This document shows, piece after piece, positions 42,829 to 50,593 of a DNA stretch of 64,000 bases. The stretch is from the NCBI RefSeq assembly GCF_030732845.1, contig NZ_JASHKA010000017.1, positions 1 to 64,000 on the forward strand. The letters run 5' to 3'. A model generated the notes under the pieces. It was not told the origin of the DNA. It searched no databases and was given only the letters and a program-made list of their open reading frames with translations. A program made the translations under genes and the position numbers. This DNA comes from Roseibium sp. MMSF_3544 (lineage in GTDB: Bacteria; Pseudomonadota; Alphaproteobacteria; Rhizobiales; Stappiaceae). The number at the start of each line of letters is the position of its first letter. Position 1 is the first letter of the stretch.

Positions 42829-43794
42829 ATGGAACTTCTTGGTCTTGTCAACTACGCCCTCTTCATGGCGATTTTCATCTGCATTTACGCGCTTCTTGCG
42901 CTGGGCCTCAACATTCAGTGGGGCTTCGCCGGTCTCTTCAATGCAGGCATTGCAGGTTTCTTCGCCGTTGGCGCCTATACATCGGCGATCATTTCGACGC
43001 CTGCCGCGGAAGGCCGGATCGGCGGCTTTGATCTGCACTTTGTTTTCGGCTGGATCGCGGCGATGCTGGCAGCGGCGCTTGTCGCGTGGCCGATCGGGAA
43101 GATCTGCCTGCGATTCAGGTCCGACTACCTGGCAATCGCCACGATCGGGATCGCGGAAATCATCAGGCTCGTAATCAAGTCCGAGCCGGCCCTCACCAAC
43201 GGGGCACGGGGCATATCCAGCATTCCCCGTCCGGTCGGCGATATCGGCTACATGGAATCACAGATCGCCTATCTCATCATCGTCCTGGCCGTGCTGATCG
43301 CCGCCTATGTCCTCGTCGAGCGCCAGTTCAACGCGCCCTGGGGCCGCATGATGCGTGCCATCCGCGACAATGAAGATGCGGCCAAGGCAATGGGCAAGAA
43401 CGTCGAGTTCCGCCGCCTGGAAGCCTTTATCTTCGGGGCGGCGCTGATGGGTCTCGGCGGCGCGCTGTTTGCTCACTTCAACCGCTCGATTACCCCTGAG
43501 GCCATCGATCCGATGGTCGCAACGTTCCTGATCTGGATCATGCTTATCCTGGGCGGATCCGGTAACAACCGGGGCGCGATCCTGGGGGCGGCGGTGGTCT
43601 GGATCATTTGGTCCGTTTCAGAGATTGCAACGGACCGCCTTCCGCATGAATATGCGATACAGGCAAAATACATCCGCTTGTTCCTGATCGGTCTGATGCT
43701 GCAATTGGTGTTGCGGTTCAGGCCGGAGGGACTGCTTCCCGAGCCATTGAGGGGAGACCAGCGGGCAACGAAATCCGGGGCGGACCAGCATTAG
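42829..43794 (+). CDS. livM: Branched-chain-type amino acid ABC transporter, permease LivM
   Basis: A 321-aa permease with about nine hydrophobic helices. LivM signatures include ALGLNIQWGFAGLFNAGIAGFFAVGAYTSAI, FRSDYLAIATIGIAEIIRL, GRMMRAIRDNEDAAKAMGKNV and MLILGGSGNNRGAILGAAVV. It starts at an ATG after GGGGAGGGGAGAGCG, 15 bp beyond livH. Confidence 0.92.
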   Translation: MELLGLVNYALFMAIFICIYALLALGLNIQWGFAGLFNAGIAGFFAVGAYTSAIISTPAAEGRIGGFDLHFVFGWIAAMLAAALVAWPIGKICLRFRSDYLAIATIGIAEIIRLVIKSEPALTNGARGISSIPRPVGDIGYMESQIAYLIIVLAVLIAAYVLVERQFNAPWGRMMRAIRDNEDAAKAMGKNVEFRRLEAFIFGAALMGLGGALFAHFNRSITPEAIDPMVATFLIWIMLILGGSGNNRGAILGAAVVWIIWSVSEIATDRLPHEYAIQAKYIRLFLIGLMLQLVLRFRPEGLLPEPLRGDQRATKSGADQH

Positions 43795-43887
43795 GCCCGC
43801 TCCACGGGATCCGCGTGTCGTTCCGGCGTGCGGGAGCCGAAAATCCTAAAGACCCGGCAAAGACCGGATAGTTGAGGAGGTACTCTT

Positions 43888-45093
43888 ATGAAAACCAAGT
43901 TTATTGCGCTTGCAGCCGGCATGATGGCGGCGACGGCGCTGGCGTCCGTTCCTGCAAAGGCTGACGTTAAGATTGGTCTGATCGGCGGCGTTTCCGGTCC
44001 GATCGCGGCCATGGCACCGGCCATGATCGACGCGGCCCAGCTGGCCGTTCAGCAGGTCAACGAGCAGGGCGGCATCGGCGACGGTGAGAAACTGGTTGGC
44101 GTTGTCGGCGACAGTGCCTGCAACCCGCAAGGCGGCACGGATGCGGCCACCAAAGCCGTCAACATTGAAGGTGTTGTCGGCCTCGTTGGTCCGCATTGCT
44201 CCGGTGCTGTTCTGGCGGCTGCCGGTTCGGTCACGATCCCGGCTGGCATCACGCTGATCACACCGTCCGGAACGTCGCCGGAAATCTCCGGTCTTGAAGA
44301 CAAGGGCACTGTGTTCCGCACCGTTCCGTCTGACGACTATCAGGGCCGTGCGCTTGCACGTACCATGAAGGAGATGGGTTACGGCAAAGTCGCTGTCGCT
44401 TATCTCAACAACGACTACGGCACCGGCCTCGCAAATGCGTTCAAGGCAGAATATGTCGATGAGCTCGGCGGTGACATCACTCAGTTTGCGGCACACGAGG
44501 AAGGCAAGGCGTCCTACCGTTCCAACCTGGCGGAACTCGCCAAGGGTGGCGCCGACACGCTGGTTATCTTCGACTACGGTGACGGCACCGGTCTGACCAT
44601 CCTGCGTCAGGCATTGGAAAACGGCTTCTTCGACAAGTTCGTCGGTGGTGACGGCATGAAGTCGGACGCCGTGATCAATGAACTGGGTGCGGAAAACCTC
44701 GCCACCTTCGTTGCGTCTTCGCCGGTCGGCGAACAGTCTGAATCTTTGACCATGTTCAACGATGCCTTCAAGGGTGTTGGTGGCGATCCGGACGCAATCT
44801 TTGCAAACACGTCTTATGATGCCGCCTTCCTGCTTGCGCTGGCCGTTGAAAAAGCGGGCGGCAAGAAGGAAGACGTCGCGGCAGCCGTTGTCGAGGTTTC
44901 CAACGGTGAAGGCGAAGCCATCCGTCCGGGTGAGTGGAAGAAGGCGAAAGAGCTGATCGCAGCTGGTACCGCCATCGACTACAAGGGCGCGGCCGGTGAC
45001 CATAACTTCGACGCCAAAGGCGACGTTCCGGGCACCTACGCTCTCTTCGAAGTCGGCTCCAACGGCTTCGAGACAATTACCGAAATGAAATAA
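43888..45093 (+). CDS. livJ: Branched-chain-type amino acid ABC transporter, periplasmic binding protein
   Basis: A 401-aa periplasmic solute-binding protein with a signal peptide cut near AKA-D (residue 25-26) and the Leu/Ile/Val-binding (Peripla_BP_6) fold. Marks include KIGLIGGVSGPIA, IEGVVGLVGPHCSGAVLAAAG, ITPSGTSPEISG and YGKVAVAYLNNDYGTGLANAF. A strong ribosome site (GAGGAGG) suits the high level needed for a binding protein. It is the last gene of the unit and is followed by a terminator. Which amino acid it binds is not known; LivJ-like members include several subfamilies. Confidence 0.9.
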   Translation: MKTKFIALAAGMMAATALASVPAKADVKIGLIGGVSGPIAAMAPAMIDAAQLAVQQVNEQGGIGDGEKLVGVVGDSACNPQGGTDAATKAVNIEGVVGLVGPHCSGAVLAAAGSVTIPAGITLITPSGTSPEISGLEDKGTVFRTVPSDDYQGRALARTMKEMGYGKVAVAYLNNDYGTGLANAFKAEYVDELGGDITQFAAHEEGKASYRSNLAELAKGGADTLVIFDYGDGTGLTILRQALENGFFDKFVGGDGMKSDAVINELGAENLATFVASSPVGEQSESLTMFNDAFKGVGGDPDAIFANTSYDAAFLLALAVEKAGGKKEDVAAAVVEVSNGEGEAIRPGEWKKAKELIAAGTAIDYKGAAGDHNFDAKGDVPGTYALFEVGSNGFETITEMK

Positions 45094-45123
45094 GTTTCTT
45101 TCCTTCAGGAAGAGATTTTTGAG

Positions 45124-45160
45124 AAACCGGCGGTTCGGAAGAGCCGCCGGTTTTTTTTAG
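45124..45160 (+). terminator. Rho-independent terminator after the livG-livJ unit
   Basis: A 13-bp stem with one wobble (AAACCGGCGGTTC, 45124-45136, with 45141-45153) followed by a run of eight T. It lies 30 bp after the livJ stop. Confidence 0.85.
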
Positions 45161-45300
45161 CACCGCAACCGCAGTGTTATCCCGGGCAAGTGAAGCGAGA
45201 CCCGGGACCCACTCAGACGCGATTGACAGGTTGATCTGAGAGGAGGCCCCGGATCCGCGCTGGCGCTTGTCCGGCGTGACAATCCCGGAGTGACAGGCCG
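45161..45300. repeat. REP-like repeat (CCCGGG...GATCTGAG...GTGAC type)
   Basis: The stretch GTTATCCCGGGCAAGTGAAGC to CGGCGTGACAATCCCGGAG has the form of the common alphaproteobacterial REP elements; similar starts occur at about 57520 (TTATCCCGGACGCAGCGAAG). It separates the liv unit from the flavoprotein gene. Confidence 0.5.
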
Positions 45301-45385
45301 ATTGAATGACAATATCAATTCCAGGCCGACCACCGATCGAAAACGGCTCTTACACACACAATCCAAACCCGCTATAAGCCCCGCC

Positions 45386-46564
45386 ATGCGTGACCTGGAT
45401 GTTCTTGTGCTCGGTGGCGGCGCCGCCGGCTTGATGTGTGCGATTGAAGCGGGAAAACGCGGGCGCAAGGTGGCGGTCATCGACCATGCCAGGCGGCCCG
45501 CGGAAAAAATCCGGATTTCCGGCGGTGGACGCTGCAATTTCACCAATCTGCACTCAACGCCGGCCAATTTCCTGTCGCAGAACCCGCGCTTTTGCGTCTC
45601 AGCCTTGAAGCGCTATACGCAGCACGACTTTTTGGGGCTTGTCGAAAAGCACCGCATTCCCTGGCACGAAAAGACGCTTGGCCAACTTTTCTGCGACGAA
45701 AGCGCCAAAGACATTATCCGCATGCTTTTGGCCGAACTGGAACAGGTCCGTGGAACGCTGCAGCTTGAAACGGAAATCAAAGCCGTTGAAAAGCCCGACG
45801 ATCGATTTTCCGTCGCGACGTCCAGGGGACTGCTTCAGGCGAAGTCGCTGGTCATTGCCACCGGTGGCCCGTCGATCCCCAAGATGGGTGGCACCGGCTT
45901 CGGCTACGATGTCGCCCGGCAGTTCGGGCTGAACGTCATCGCGCCGCGGGCGGCACTTGTGCCGCTAACTTTCTCCGACGCCAACAAGGCGCTCTGCGGC
46001 CGTCTTGCGGGCGTTTCGGTCGATGCAAAGGTTTCATTCCAAAAGACGACGTTTCGCGAAGGACTGCTGTTTACGCACAGGGGGCTTTCCGGGCCGTCGA
46101 TCCTTCAGATCTCTTCATACTGGCAGGAAGGCAAGCCGATTGCGGTCAACCTGGTGCCGGAAACCGATGTATTTGAATCGCTTCGAGATGCGCGGGGCGA
46201 GAGCCCCAGACAGGATTTGAAAACCGCCCTCGGCCAATTGTTGCCCAACCGTCTGGCCGATGAGCTCTCCGATGTGTTTTCCCTGAAAGGACGGCTTGCC
46301 GACCAATCAGACAAGGTCTTGCGGCGGGCGGCGGATCATCTGAACCGCTGGCAGCTGACACCTGTTGGAACGGAAGGCTACCGCACGGCGGAAGTGACCC
46401 TGGGCGGTGTCGACACCAAGGAGCTTTCCTCCAAGACCATGGAAAGCTCCAAGGTGCCCGGGCTGTTCTTCATCGGCGAGGTTGTCGACGTCACCGGACA
46501 TCTGGGCGGGTTCAACTTTCAATGGGCCTGGTCGTCCGGCCACGCGGCCGGTCAATTCGTCTGA
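45386..46564 (+). CDS. HI0933/BaiN-like flavoprotein
   Basis: A 392-aa FAD/NAD(P)-binding protein of the HI0933 family. It has the dinucleotide motif LGGGAAGLMCAIEAGKRG near residue 8, the family marker ISGGGRCNFTNLH, and the C-terminal signatures TAEVTLGGVDTKELSSKTME and LFFIGEVVDVTGHLGGFNFQWAWSSG. The family includes BaiN and proteins thought to reduce or oxidise small molecules; function is mostly unproven. I start at the ATG at 45386; 32 further in-frame codons upstream are not family-like. It is a single gene, a paralogue of the divergent TIGR03862-type protein at 60505. Confidence 0.85.
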   Translation: MRDLDVLVLGGGAAGLMCAIEAGKRGRKVAVIDHARRPAEKIRISGGGRCNFTNLHSTPANFLSQNPRFCVSALKRYTQHDFLGLVEKHRIPWHEKTLGQLFCDESAKDIIRMLLAELEQVRGTLQLETEIKAVEKPDDRFSVATSRGLLQAKSLVIATGGPSIPKMGGTGFGYDVARQFGLNVIAPRAALVPLTFSDANKALCGRLAGVSVDAKVSFQKTTFREGLLFTHRGLSGPSILQISSYWQEGKPIAVNLVPETDVFESLRDARGESPRQDLKTALGQLLPNRLADELSDVFSLKGRLADQSDKVLRRAADHLNRWQLTPVGTEGYRTAEVTLGGVDTKELSSKTMESSKVPGLFFIGEVVDVTGHLGGFNFQWAWSSGHAAGQFV

Positions 46565-46662
46565 ACCGAATAGTGTAGCGGCCTATAAATCATGCGCTGC
46601 AGCATTTTTTGATGACCGTTCCTCATTGACGGATATACTCAGTCGAATCTGAGGGAACTTGC

Positions 46663-47691
46663 ATGAAGCGCGTGACAATTCACGATGTGGCTGACGCAGC
46701 CGGTGTCAGCCTGGCAACGGTTGATAGGGTGTTGAACGGGCGTCCCGGCGTGCGCAAGGCAACGATCGAAAAGGTGAAACAGGCGGCCGACAGCCTGAAC
46801 TACAAACCGGACGTCTTTGCCGCCGCGCTTGCAAAGAAGCGGACTTACCGGCTGCATTTTCTCATTCCAAACGGTCCCAATGCCTTCATGGAGGATCTCT
46901 CCCGGGAGGCGGCCTCACATGCGCGAACCATGAGCGGCGACAGAATGCAGGTCCATGTGGAGCCGATCGATGCCTTCGACGGTCATCGGGTCGCCGGCAC
47001 ACTGGCGATCCTCGACAAGTCCGTCTGTGATGGCGTCGCGGTCGTGGCTCCGGCCTTTCCGGAAGTCAGGGCGGCAATTGATCGGCTTCAGGTCCGTGGC
47101 GTACCGGTTGTCACCCTGGTCTCCGATCACCCTTCGTCGTCGCGCCAGCATTTCGTCGGAATAGACAACACAGCCGCAGGACGGACGGCCGGCCGTCTTC
47201 TCGGCAGGTTTTTGCCGAAGACCTCCGGCAAAATCGGATTGATTGCCGGTTCACTCGGATTGCGTGACCATGCCGAGCGATTTGATGGGTGCCGGGACGT
47301 GATCGCGCAGTGCTTTCCCCATCTGGAGCTTTTGAAAGTCCGCGAGGGGCGCGACGACAATTCCAAGAATGCAGATCTGGTAAGGCGGCTTTTGGAAGAC
47401 CATTCCGATCTTGCAGGTCTCTACAATATCGGAGCGGGCAACCGGGGCGTGATCGCAGCACTCACCGCTTCCGGTCGAGCGGAAAATGTCGTCTTTGTCG
47501 GTCACGAACTGACGCCCTATACGCGCGACGCGCTCAGTGACGATGTGATGGACGCGGTTATCGCGCAGGATCCCGGCCACGAAATCCGAAGCGCAATACG
47601 CGTGTTGAAGGCGCTCTGTGACGGCTCCCCGATCATAGATGGACAGGAGCGCATCGGTATTGACGTTTTTATCAGGGACAATTTGCCCTGA
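46663..47691 (+). CDS. LacI-family transcriptional regulator
   Basis: A 342-aa regulator with the N-terminal helix-turn-helix and hinge (VTIHDVADAAGVSLATVDRVLNGRPGVRKATIEKV, about 4-40) and a periplasmic-binding-like sugar domain (about 60-335). The sensor part carries GIDNTAAGRTAGRLLGRFL. Ligands in this branch are sugars or polyols; which one is unknown. It is not adjacent to a sugar transport operon, so its targets lie elsewhere. GAGGGAACTTGC before the ATG is a fair ribosome site. Confidence 0.88.
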   Translation: MKRVTIHDVADAAGVSLATVDRVLNGRPGVRKATIEKVKQAADSLNYKPDVFAAALAKKRTYRLHFLIPNGPNAFMEDLSREAASHARTMSGDRMQVHVEPIDAFDGHRVAGTLAILDKSVCDGVAVVAPAFPEVRAAIDRLQVRGVPVVTLVSDHPSSSRQHFVGIDNTAAGRTAGRLLGRFLPKTSGKIGLIAGSLGLRDHAERFDGCRDVIAQCFPHLELLKVREGRDDNSKNADLVRRLLEDHSDLAGLYNIGAGNRGVIAALTASGRAENVVFVGHELTPYTRDALSDDVMDAVIAQDPGHEIRSAIRVLKALCDGSPIIDGQERIGIDVFIRDNLP

Positions 47692-47782
47692 CAGTCTGGA
47701 ATCGCTCTAAATTCGTTAAAGTGCACTCAAACACTCAATTTTATGCATTGACCTTTAGGCCGACGCGTCGCATATCTTAGCG

Positions 47783-48247
47783 ATGCGCTTGACACAACAG
47801 ACCAATTATGCGGTGCGCGCTCTCATGTACTGCGCCGTGAACCCGGACAAACCGAGCAAGGTTGCCGACATTGCAGCCAGTTTCGAAATGTCCGAAACCC
47901 ATCTCTTCAAGATCATGAAGGTTCTGGTCGATTCCAATCTGATCAAGACAATTCGTGGCCGAAATGGAGGGGTTATGCTGGCCCGTCCAGCGGAACAGAT
48001 CTCCGTCGGAGAAGTTGTCCGTGCCGCGGAGGAAAGTTTCCTCTTGGCGGAGTGCTTCGATTCCGGCCGCAAAGACTGTCCGTTGATCCTGTCCTGTGGT
48101 TTCAACGGGCTTTTGCATGAGGCTCTGGAAGCTTTCATGGAAGTGCTGGACGGAAAATCCATTGCCGATCTTTCCGAAGACCGTTTCGGCATGCGCGACT
48201 TGCTCAAGATCGATGTGACCGAAACGCCGATCGCCGCGAACGCTTAA
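47783..48247 (+). CDS. rirA: Rrf2-family iron-responsive regulator RirA
   Basis: A 154-aa Rrf2 protein: winged helix-turn-helix (about 1-80, MRLTQQTNYAVRALMYCAVNP, VADIAASFEMSETHLFKIMKVL, IRGRNGGVMLARP) and a cysteine trio ECFDSGRKDC-PLILSC (C-x7-C-x5-C). This motif and the TQQTNYAVR start match RirA, the Hyphomicrobiales iron regulator whose [4Fe-4S] cluster senses iron and which represses uptake genes when iron is sufficient. NsrR or IscR are alternatives, but IscR differs in spacing and context. Two TGA-N9-TCA boxes lie about 420 bp downstream before hemP, which supports the call. Confidence 0.82.
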   Translation: MRLTQQTNYAVRALMYCAVNPDKPSKVADIAASFEMSETHLFKIMKVLVDSNLIKTIRGRNGGVMLARPAEQISVGEVVRAAEESFLLAECFDSGRKDCPLILSCGFNGLLHEALEAFMEVLDGKSIADLSEDRFGMRDLLKIDVTETPIAANA

Positions 48248-48271
48248 GCGAAGTCTGCACAAGAGACGTTG

Positions 48272-48300
48272 AAAGCGCCTCCAACTAGCCGGCGCTTTTT
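48272..48300 (+). terminator. Rho-independent terminator after rirA
   Basis: Stem AAAGCGCC (48272-48279) with GGCGCTTT (48291-48298) around an 11-base loop, followed by a T-run at 48296-48300. It starts 25 bp after the rirA stop. Confidence 0.7.
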
Positions 48301-48371
48301 CGCTGCGGACAATGGCCGCAATGCGATGAGGCGCGGGGCTCACGCGCTCTGAACACTCCATTCAGTCAGTC

Positions 48372-48480
48372 ATTGCCGGACTTGATCCGGCAATCCACAC
48401 CGCTGCGTTTCAACATGAGAAGACCTGAGGGTCGGACACGGAACGGCATGGATGCCATGGTCAAGCCATGGCATGACGGA
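48372..48480. repeat. REP-type palindromic repeat
   Basis: A composite of GCCGGACTTGATCCGGC (a palindrome with a TT/GA centre) and, about 70 bp on, GGATGCCATGGTCAAGCCATGGCATGAC. The first motif belongs to the family of GGACTTGATCC repeats seen repeatedly at 57.7-58.4 kb. Confidence 0.7.
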
Positions 48481-48668
48481 TGGATATTGTTGAGAAAGTT
48501 GCCTTAAAGAAAACGCCGGGCTGGCTAGCCGCTGAGGGAGAGGAGAGGGCGGTTGGCTGGCCTGGCATTTTTCGTCTCCGGTGACCCGGAAGACCCCCGA
48601 CTAATACGAAACCGGAGGACGCGATTTCCAGTTCCGTTTCGATCAGGTATTGCCTTGATAAGAAAACT

Positions 48669-48708
48669 TGAGTATGAGTGTCAAGTATAAAGTTGAGTAA
48701 GAAACTCA
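48669..48708 (+). promoter_or_regulatory. Tandem iron-responsive (IRO, RirA) boxes upstream of hemP
   Basis: Two sites fit TGA-N9-TCA exactly: 48669-48683 (inside CTTGA...TCAAG with 5-bp arms) and 48694-48708 (TGAGT-AAGAA-ACTCA, 5-bp arms). They are 25 bp apart start to start and lie about 82-122 bp before the hemP start. This spacing pattern is the published RirA operator consensus in rhizobia; RirA is encoded 420 bp upstream. Confidence 0.72.
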
Positions 48709-48790
48709 CCTTTTAATTGTTCTTATCTGGATGCCCCACGACACTTGGTTTCGAGGGGCGCAAAGCAAAGGCCAAGGACCGATTGCGCGC

Positions 48791-49006
48791 ATGACACTCT
48801 CTGCCAACAGCCACAAGCGCCGCCTGTCAATCAGCTCTGGGGGTGCACCCCGAAACGCCTTGGCAGGCAAAACGTTGGAGCAACCGAAAACCGAATTCGA
48901 TTCGCGCGACCTCTTCAGCGGCTTGCGCCAGATCCAGATCGTTCACAACGAAGATACGTATCGCCTTTCCATCACCAAGCAGGGCAAACTCATCCTGACA
49001 AAGTGA
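48791..49006 (+). CDS. hemP: Hemin uptake protein HemP/HmuP
   Basis: A 71-aa protein of the HemP family (PF10636). The conserved C-terminal half reads FDSRDLFSGLRQIQIVHNEDTYRLSITKQGKLILTK, with the first half poorly conserved. HmuP in rhizobia is needed for transcription of heme receptor genes, so it may be a regulator rather than a transporter. I begin at the ATG at 48791; the frame extends 20 codons upstream to 48731. No hmuR/STUV genes are in the window, so this is an isolated gene, with two iron boxes before it. Confidence 0.88.
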   Translation: MTLSANSHKRRLSISSGGAPRNALAGKTLEQPKTEFDSRDLFSGLRQIQIVHNEDTYRLSITKQGKLILTK

Positions 49007-49116
49007 CACCAGGAACTACCAACTTTGTCTTCCCGGTTTGCCGCGCCAGCGGCAACACCGGGATCCGGTACTGCGCAGAGATGACAATGTCGGCCTTGAA
49101 AAGACGCTTCCCCTCG

Positions 49117-50400
49117 TCAAGCGGCAAAGATGGCGACAGGTTTTCCAACCCCTCGCAAAGCGTGCTCACCCATGGCGTTCAGACCTGTCTGAAGGTCGCC
49201 TGACAGCACATCGCGGACCGGTTCCGTCAGCAAAAGTTCTCTGCCGAGCGGTTTGCAAAGGGATTCCACACGGCTGGTCTCGTTCACGGCGCGTCCGATC
49301 ACAGTGAAGTCGAGACGTTCCTCGCCGCCCACATTGCCGAAGAAAACTTCGCCCCGGTGCAGGCCGATACCGATCTTGAGCGGATGCCAGTATTCTGGCG
49401 CAGGCAATCCGTCTGGCGGTGCGGTGTTGAGATCTTCGATGGCGGAAAGGGCGGCTTTTGAGGCTTGGACCGCTGCGTTCGCTGCTGCGCTTTCTCCAAG
49501 AGACTGCTGATCAAACACGGCCAGAATTCCGTCACCCATGAATTTGAGGATCTCGCCGCCGTGACTGAGGACGGAATGCGAAATCTTGTCGAAATACGCG
49601 TTGAGAATGGCAGTCACTTCGGGGCCGCTGAGGCGGTCGGCCAACTGGGTGAACCCGCGCATGTCCGACATGAACACCACGGCCTTGATTGCTTCGCCAT
49701 CGCCGCGCCTGATCTCGCCGTCCAGGACGCGCTGTCCTGCGATCGGGCCAAGATAGGTATCGGCCACATTGCGCGCGATCCGCTTTACGATGTGTCGTTC
49801 TACATGAAGCGCCAGCAGATCGATCAGGGTGCGAATGCGATCCTTGTCGACATCCGGAAATCCTCCCGGCCGTTTTGTCGCAAAGGTCATGGCGTTGTGA
49901 ATTTCGCCCGCTGCGCTCAACGGGAGCGCGACATAGGATGTGTAGCCCTGCTCGGCAAGATCTTGCATAAGCGTGCCGGAATTGACGCCCTCTTCGGTTT
50001 CGAGGTCCACCTTGATGATCTCGCCTTCACGCATCACGCGATATAGTGGGTTCTTGGTGAAGGCCACATTGTTGACCGCGTTTGCATCGGCTGCAATCTC
50101 GTCGCACAGTTCGTCGGTGCTGTTCCAAACCCAGGAAAAACCCACCACCTTCGGATGAAGCGTGCCGATATGGAGGGTGCAACGGTCGATCTCAAGATGG
50201 GCCGCCTTGCAGCGCCACATGAACTCTTCGAACATCAGCATGACGTTGTCGATTTGTGTTGCTTCGTGGAGCAACCAGTCATGGACATCTTCAAGGCTTT
50301 GCGTTTCAGGCGCGCAGGCTGGTCCGCGATTTGAGCGCGCAAGCAGGTAAATGTGCTGAACATAGGTGCGTGGCGAAGGGTCTAGCACGTGGGTGTTCAT
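49117..50400 (-). CDS. Class III adenylate/guanylate cyclase with N-terminal sensor domain
   Basis: A 427-aa cytosolic cyclase. The N-terminal ~210 residues form a GAF-like region (KVVGFSWVWNST, MREGEIIKVDLETEEGVNSGTLMQDLAEQGYTSYVALPLSA). The catalytic CHD domain starts near 225 (IRRGDGEAIKAVVFMSDMRGFTQLADRLSGPEV), with metal aspartates in FMSDMRGFT and HGGEILKFMGDGILAVF, followed by LKIGIGLHRGEVFFGNVGGEERLDFTVIGRAVN. It should make cAMP (or cGMP). No effector protein is next to it. The gene ends 110 bp from hemP, convergent. Confidence 0.88.
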   Translation of the reverse strand: MNTHVLDPSPRTYVQHIYLLARSNRGPACAPETQSLEDVHDWLLHEATQIDNVMLMFEEFMWRCKAAHLEIDRCTLHIGTLHPKVVGFSWVWNSTDELCDEIAADANAVNNVAFTKNPLYRVMREGEIIKVDLETEEGVNSGTLMQDLAEQGYTSYVALPLSAAGEIHNAMTFATKRPGGFPDVDKDRIRTLIDLLALHVERHIVKRIARNVADTYLGPIAGQRVLDGEIRRGDGEAIKAVVFMSDMRGFTQLADRLSGPEVTAILNAYFDKISHSVLSHGGEILKFMGDGILAVFDQQSLGESAAANAAVQASKAALSAIEDLNTAPPDGLPAPEYWHPLKIGIGLHRGEVFFGNVGGEERLDFTVIGRAVNETSRVESLCKPLGRELLLTEPVRDVLSGDLQTGLNAMGEHALRGVGKPVAIFAA

Positions 50401-50593
50401 GCGATCTCCAGAGGTCTGTCTTGCCCCATAATCTCGGGTGCCAGGAGGCTAAGTTCAATCTGAAAACCGGTTTTTGGAAGATAAAGGTTCCAAAGGCAGC
50501 TTTCATGCACAAAACCGATTGCGCCGAAACCGATGGAATTCGGCGTGCGGTGTCACGAAGGATGGGAGGAAACGACCGGAGCGGTCTGTGTTT

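Larger units (their letters stand above)
48248..48790. other. rirA-hemP intergenic region with a REP element and iron boxes
   Basis: About 540 bp. It holds the rirA terminator, a REP-like stretch with CATTGCCGGACTTGATCCGG (from 48372) and CATGGTCAAGCCATGGCATGAC (to about 48478), then the tandem RirA-type boxes (48669-48708) close to hemP. No gene is otherwise visible. Confidence 0.6.

Noticed and set aside
41842..43038. 398-aa open frame on the minus strand
   Set aside because: Antisense to livF/livH/livM with no family features; histidine- and arginine-rich shadow.
43846..45003. 385-aa open frame on the minus strand
   Set aside because: Antisense to livJ; no domain or start signal.
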